Source: Omphalotus guepiniiformis (Eukaryota > Basidiomycota > Agaricomycetes > Agaricales > Omphalotaceae). Taken from it: 64,000 nt of DNA. A program made the translations under genes and the position numbers. The stretch is taken from NCBI GenBank assembly GCA_028554645.1, contig JAQOOI010000076.1:1240001-1304000 (forward strand), given 5' to 3'. Shown here one piece after another: positions 60,202-64,000 of the stretch. How positions within the stretch are numbered: position 1 is the first letter of the stretch; every line of letters begins with the position of its first letter. The notes below the pieces were generated by a model, which saw only the letters and a program-made list of their open reading frames with translations, made no database searches and was not told where the DNA came from.

Positions 60202-61048
60202 ATGGATCCGCCTATCTACTATTCAAAATCTGAATTCATCGAAACTGTGCGGTAAATCGATTTCATGTCGCTTGGATTATGTATGGACGCGATTTTGGGC
60301 TTTTTGCAGGATACAGGAAATAAAGTCTCTAGACGCGCCACTATTGCGGGCCCGCAGAACATCATCCTCGGTGGTAAAACTATCATTTCAAGTGGTGCAA
60401 TCATCCGTGGCGATTTGAGGCGTTCTGGTCCAGGCCATGCTGTCGTTATATCTCTGGGTCGGTATTGCGTTGTAGGCGAAGGATGCGTTATGAGGTATTT
60501 CCACTCGAACGTTGTCTTTGCTCTTCAAGTCAAGCTCATTCCTTCTAAGACCTCCTTACAAAACGTACCGCGGTGCCTTCAACTACTATCCTATGAAAAT
60601 AGGCGACCATGTACACATAGGAGCGGGTTCCGTTGTCGAAGCAGCCACGATAGGGAACCACGTTGAAATCGGCAAGAACTGTGTCATCGTATGAAAGAAT
60701 CTTTCGTTCCTACGCTCCTGCTCACTCGCTAGTTAAGGGCAAGTTCACGATAATCAAAGACTGTGCCAAAGTTGCAGACAATACAATCATACCTCCCAAT
60801 ACCGTTATCCCCGCTTTAGCTTTGTTCGCTGGGTCCCCAGGTTGGCAGACAGGGTATGACTGCCAAGTACAGGTACTGATATGTTACCTCTCTAGGCCAA
60901 TTCATTGAAGATCTTCCCGAGTCGACACAGGAAATAGTCGAATCCCAAACGAAACAGGCAAGTGCGACCAATTTCCCTTTAAATCGCAAAAATCACAAAT
61001 ATCCTGCAGTTTTATTCGCGCTTCCAAGCCCTGGATCGTGACCGGTGA
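60202..61048 (+). CDS. Dynactin subunit 5 (p25)
   Basis: p25 sits in the pointed-end complex of dynactin and helps select cargo, such as early endosomes, for dynein. Six exons: 60202-60246, 60310-60494, 60550-60688, 60738-60840, 60896-60957 and 61010-61048 (190 aa; the human protein is about 182). The start YYSKSEFIETDTGNKVSRRA is characteristic. The hexapeptide repeats of a left-handed beta-helix follow: IAGPQNIILGGKTIISSGAI, IGDHVHIGAGSVVEAATIG, IGKNCVI and IIPPNTVIPALALFAGSPG. The last intron has a GC donor (AAACAG|GCAAGT), fixed by the phase and by the FYSRFQ ending. The first intron has a GTGCGG donor. Confidence 0.9.
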
Positions 61049-61805
61049 AATCGATACCAGGTGGTTTATACCCTGCCTTCTTTTGTTGGTGCTACTGGAT
61101 ATCATCTACCAGTCACAGCAAAGTCATACAACAGTCAGATTATAGACGTTAAGAGGTCAATCGAGCTTAGCCCCGATATGTAATGCTTCTTGGATGGCAT
61201 GGGCCTATAAGAGATCCTTGCATCTTCTCTCGTACTGCATTTGAGGCTGTAAAGCTTCTATCATCTTCACATAGGATCTGTATCAGCCAATCGTTGTATT
61301 CTCCCTGTATTCTCCACATACGCGCTGCAGTGGAATATACATTTGCTGTGATCACCGTGACTGTGAGCCTAACCGCCATTCCTCAGTTTGCTGGATAATC
61401 GCACATACCGCCTTCAAGCAACACGAACATAGGCCCCGAGCATTCATTTTTAACGTTTAAGTTTTGGTGAACGTCTGATTTCATGCGAGAAAGATGTTAC
61501 ACTGCTGCCTAGGATACAAAATGGATAACTGAAAGGAAGCAATGCGACCGACGAGCAATAGAAGATGAGCGGGGGTGGATGAAGAATATGCTGTAAGATA
61601 TAATGTATGCAAAAAACGTGACTATACTTTTAATCTAGTGAGTACCATGAGCATAAGAGGTACGGACGACTGAACGAGCGAAAGGTCCGAATCAGCACAG
61701 CACGTCTGTGTGATGGACCAGAAGGAGGATGATGGCTTGAGCCCCTAGGACTGCAGAAGATGGGACCCAAACGGAGAGTGAAAAGGGAGAGTGAAAATAG
61801 GACAA
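61049..61805. other. Convergent 3' region
   Basis: The region is AT-rich with short frames only. It separates the dynactin gene from the Hsp70 gene. Confidence 0.5.
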
Positions 61806-64000
61806 TTAATCTTTCTTTTCGGGCTCGCCCTCAGTGGGCTTCTCTTCTGATGTCTCAGCATTGCGCTTCTCGTAAACCTGAACATCAAGAGTTAAAGACT
61901 TGCGAGAACAATCAGATATTTCAAGGACTGACCTTCTGGAAAAGACCAAGCGAAGCCTGTTGTGTCTCGCTGATCTTCTCACGTATGGTGTCGGCCGTGA
62001 CGGAGGCATCAGCGGCCTGTCCCTTCAAAGCGAGCTCACGAAGCTCTGCAACGAGCTTAGCAACCTTCTCTTTCTCCGTAGCGTCAATTTGGTCCTTGAA
62101 CTCGTTCATAGCTATACATATGTCGCGTCAGAAAGGATGTCAACCAACAAATACGTGAGAACACATAGCCTTCTCAGTGTCAGCACAGACGGAATCAGCC
62201 TTGTTAGCTTCCTCAATGAGACTGCGGCGAGCCTTGTCAGTCTCAGCATACTGCTCAGCATCAGAAACCATCTTCTCAATGTCCCTGTCGCTAAGTCCAG
62301 ATGAAGAAGCAATAGTCATAGACTGGTCCTTGTTAGTTGCCTTGTCCTTGGCTGAGACATTCACGATACCGTCTGAGGAACCAACATATGAGAAAACGAA
62401 AAGCGGGAGGTCAATAAAAGACATACCGGCATCAATGTCGAAAGTAATCTCAATTTGAGGAACGCCCTTGGGTGCAGGTGGGATACCAACCAGGTTGAAG
62501 TTGCCGAGAAGCTTGTTGTCGCGAACGAGTTCACGCTCACCCTGATAGATCTTGACCTCGATGGCAGTCTGGCCGTCAGCAGCCGTAGAGAAGACTTGCG
62601 ACTTCTTGGTGGGGATGGTGGTGTTGCGGTTGATCAACTTGGTCATGATACCACCAAGGGTCTCGATACCGAGGGAGAGGGGAGTGACGTCCAGAAGCAG
62701 GATGTCGGTGACGTTACCAGCCAAGACACCACCCTGGATTGCGGCACCCTTCGCAACAGCTTCGTCAGGGTTGACACCTTTGCTAGGATCCCGGCCGAAG
62801 ATGGACTTGACAGTCTCAGAGACACGCGGCATACGGGTCATACCACCGACCAAGATAACCTCGTTGATCTCGCTAGCCTTAACACCAGCATCTGAGAGTG
62901 CCTTCTTGCAAGGGTCAACGGTGCGCTGAACAAGAGGCGAGACCAGCGACTCGAATTGCGACCGTAGGAGTTTGGAGTTGATATGCTTGGGACCAGTAGC
63001 GTCAGCGGTGATGAAGGGAAGGTTGATCTCGGTCTGGGTAGTAGAGGATAATTCGATCTTGGCCTTCTCAGCAGCTTCACGGATACGCTGGATAGCCATA
63101 CGGTCACCGGTCAGGTCAATACCGTTCTCCTTCTTGAATTCGTTCAAGAGATGGTTGACCAAGACGATATCGAAGTCCTCACCACCAAGGTGAGTGTCAC
63201 CGTTGGTGGACTTCACCTCGAACACGCCCTTCTGCATTTCCAATATTGAAATATCGAAAGTTCCACCTCCCAAATCGTATACAGCAATTACTGACGACTC
63301 AGCCTTGTCTAGACCATAAGCGAGGGCAGCGGCTGTCGGCTCGTTGATCACTCGAAGGACCTCAAGACCAGCAATTTGACCAGCGTCCTTTGTTGCCTGA
63401 CGCTGGGCGTCATTGAAATATGCAGGGACGGTGACGACTGCGTGGCTACGGATAAGTGTAATAAATAAATTTCTTCTCGAAATAATAGGTTCATATACTT
63501 ACTTCACATTCTTGTTCAAGAATTGTTGTGCAGTCTCCTTCATTTTGACCAAAACCATAGATGACAACTCCTCCGCTGACTAAGGGAATATCAATATGAC
63601 GAACGGAGCCGGGTCGCGAGTCAGACACTCACGAATTGTTGTTTTTTGCCGCCGTTCTCAACCTCTACAGCTGGTCGACCATCAGGTTTCGGTACGACAT
63701 TGAAAGGCCTTGAGAGAGCAATTAATATTCGAAACGTAAGAGCGTCGTCGCAAAACCTACCAGTGCTTCATGTCATCCTGAACTTCCTTGTCTTTGAACT
63801 GACGACCAATGAGTCGCTTGAAGGCAAAGACAGTGTTGGCAGAGTTGACAACAGCCTGTCGCTTCGCAGGTAGACCAACAAGACGTTCCCCGTGTTTTGT
63901 GAAAGCAACAACAGAAGGTGTGGTCCTGACACCTTCCGCGTTCTCAATAACCACAGAGTCCTTGCCCTGCATGACAGAGACACAAGAATTTGTTGTTCCA
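61806..64000 (-). CDS. Mitochondrial Hsp70 (partial, 5' end beyond window)
   Basis: This matrix chaperone drives protein import and folding with Tim44 and Mge1. Visible exons: 64000-63761, 63708-63633, 63579-63503, 63445-62427, 62372-62163, 62111-61933 and 61877-61806 (about 624 codons). The start of the ATPase domain ([17 protein letters not shown]) lies at the edge, so only the presequence and first residues are missing. Motifs: [76 protein letters not shown] in the substrate domain, and an acidic tail GEPEKKD. The [19 protein letters not shown] stretch is mitochondrial/bacterial DnaK-like. The intron near 62112-62162 has no clean donor: a GTTCTC site keeps the frame but inserts two residues into the EKAMNEF helix. 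Confidence 0.93.

Overview
The window looks like nuclear DNA of a filamentous basidiomycete, almost certainly an Agaricomycete (mushroom or wood-rot fungus). Genes are dense on both strands and cut by many introns of about 45-80 nt (about 140 reconstructed here). Many families are ones that expand in Agaricomycetes: 7-TM and 4-TM membrane proteins, F-box proteins, a GPI-anchored cupredoxin, and a RecB-nuclease/SF1-helicase protein. Most gene models were rebuilt by hand from splice sites and reading phase; exon totals divide by three for every model given in full. Product names rest on recognised motifs, not on a database search.

Layout. 1-7 kb: a gene fragment (X), a small secreted protein, GlcNAc-6-P deacetylase (nagA) and an F-box protein. 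8-12 kb: a Ser/Asn-rich one-pass membrane protein convergent with an NAD(P)-malic enzyme. 14-16 kb: a tiny secreted peptide gene and a beta-carbonic anhydrase. 17-26 kb: two paralogous 4-TM proteins in inverted orientation enclosing Tim22, an alpha-arrestin and a cupredoxin. 26-31 kb: an F-box protein, an unrecognised 157-aa protein and a 7-TM protein. 31-41 kb: eIF4G and a 21-exon TRK potassium transporter. 41-46 kb: a 1456-aa nuclease-helicase fusion. 46-59 kb: flavocytochrome b2-type dehydrogenase A (-), a broken inverted copy of the X/SSP/nagA block, a decayed oxaloacetate hydrolase-family gene, its intact relative, and flavocytochrome b2 B (+). 59-64 kb: a TMEM70-like mitochondrial protein head-to-head with dynactin p25, then mitochondrial Hsp70, which runs off the right edge.

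Two features stand out. First, the 46-59 kb stretch pairs an oxaloacetate acetylhydrolase-family enzyme (oxaloacetate to oxalate plus acetate) with two flavocytochrome b2-type 2-hydroxyacid dehydrogenases. That family includes the glyoxylate dehydrogenase of oxalate-producing wood-rot fungi, and both copies end in peroxisomal-type tripeptides (AKL, AKM). This suggests an oxalate-metabolism neighbourhood shaped by local duplication and decay. Second, the left-end block X - small secreted protein - nagA recurs inverted and degraded at 48.7-51.4 kb.

Splicing oddities are frequent: five GC-AG introns, exons of 8, 9, 15 and 16 nt, a stop codon split by an intron in both copies of one gene, and three places where the frame-preserving acceptor is not AG.
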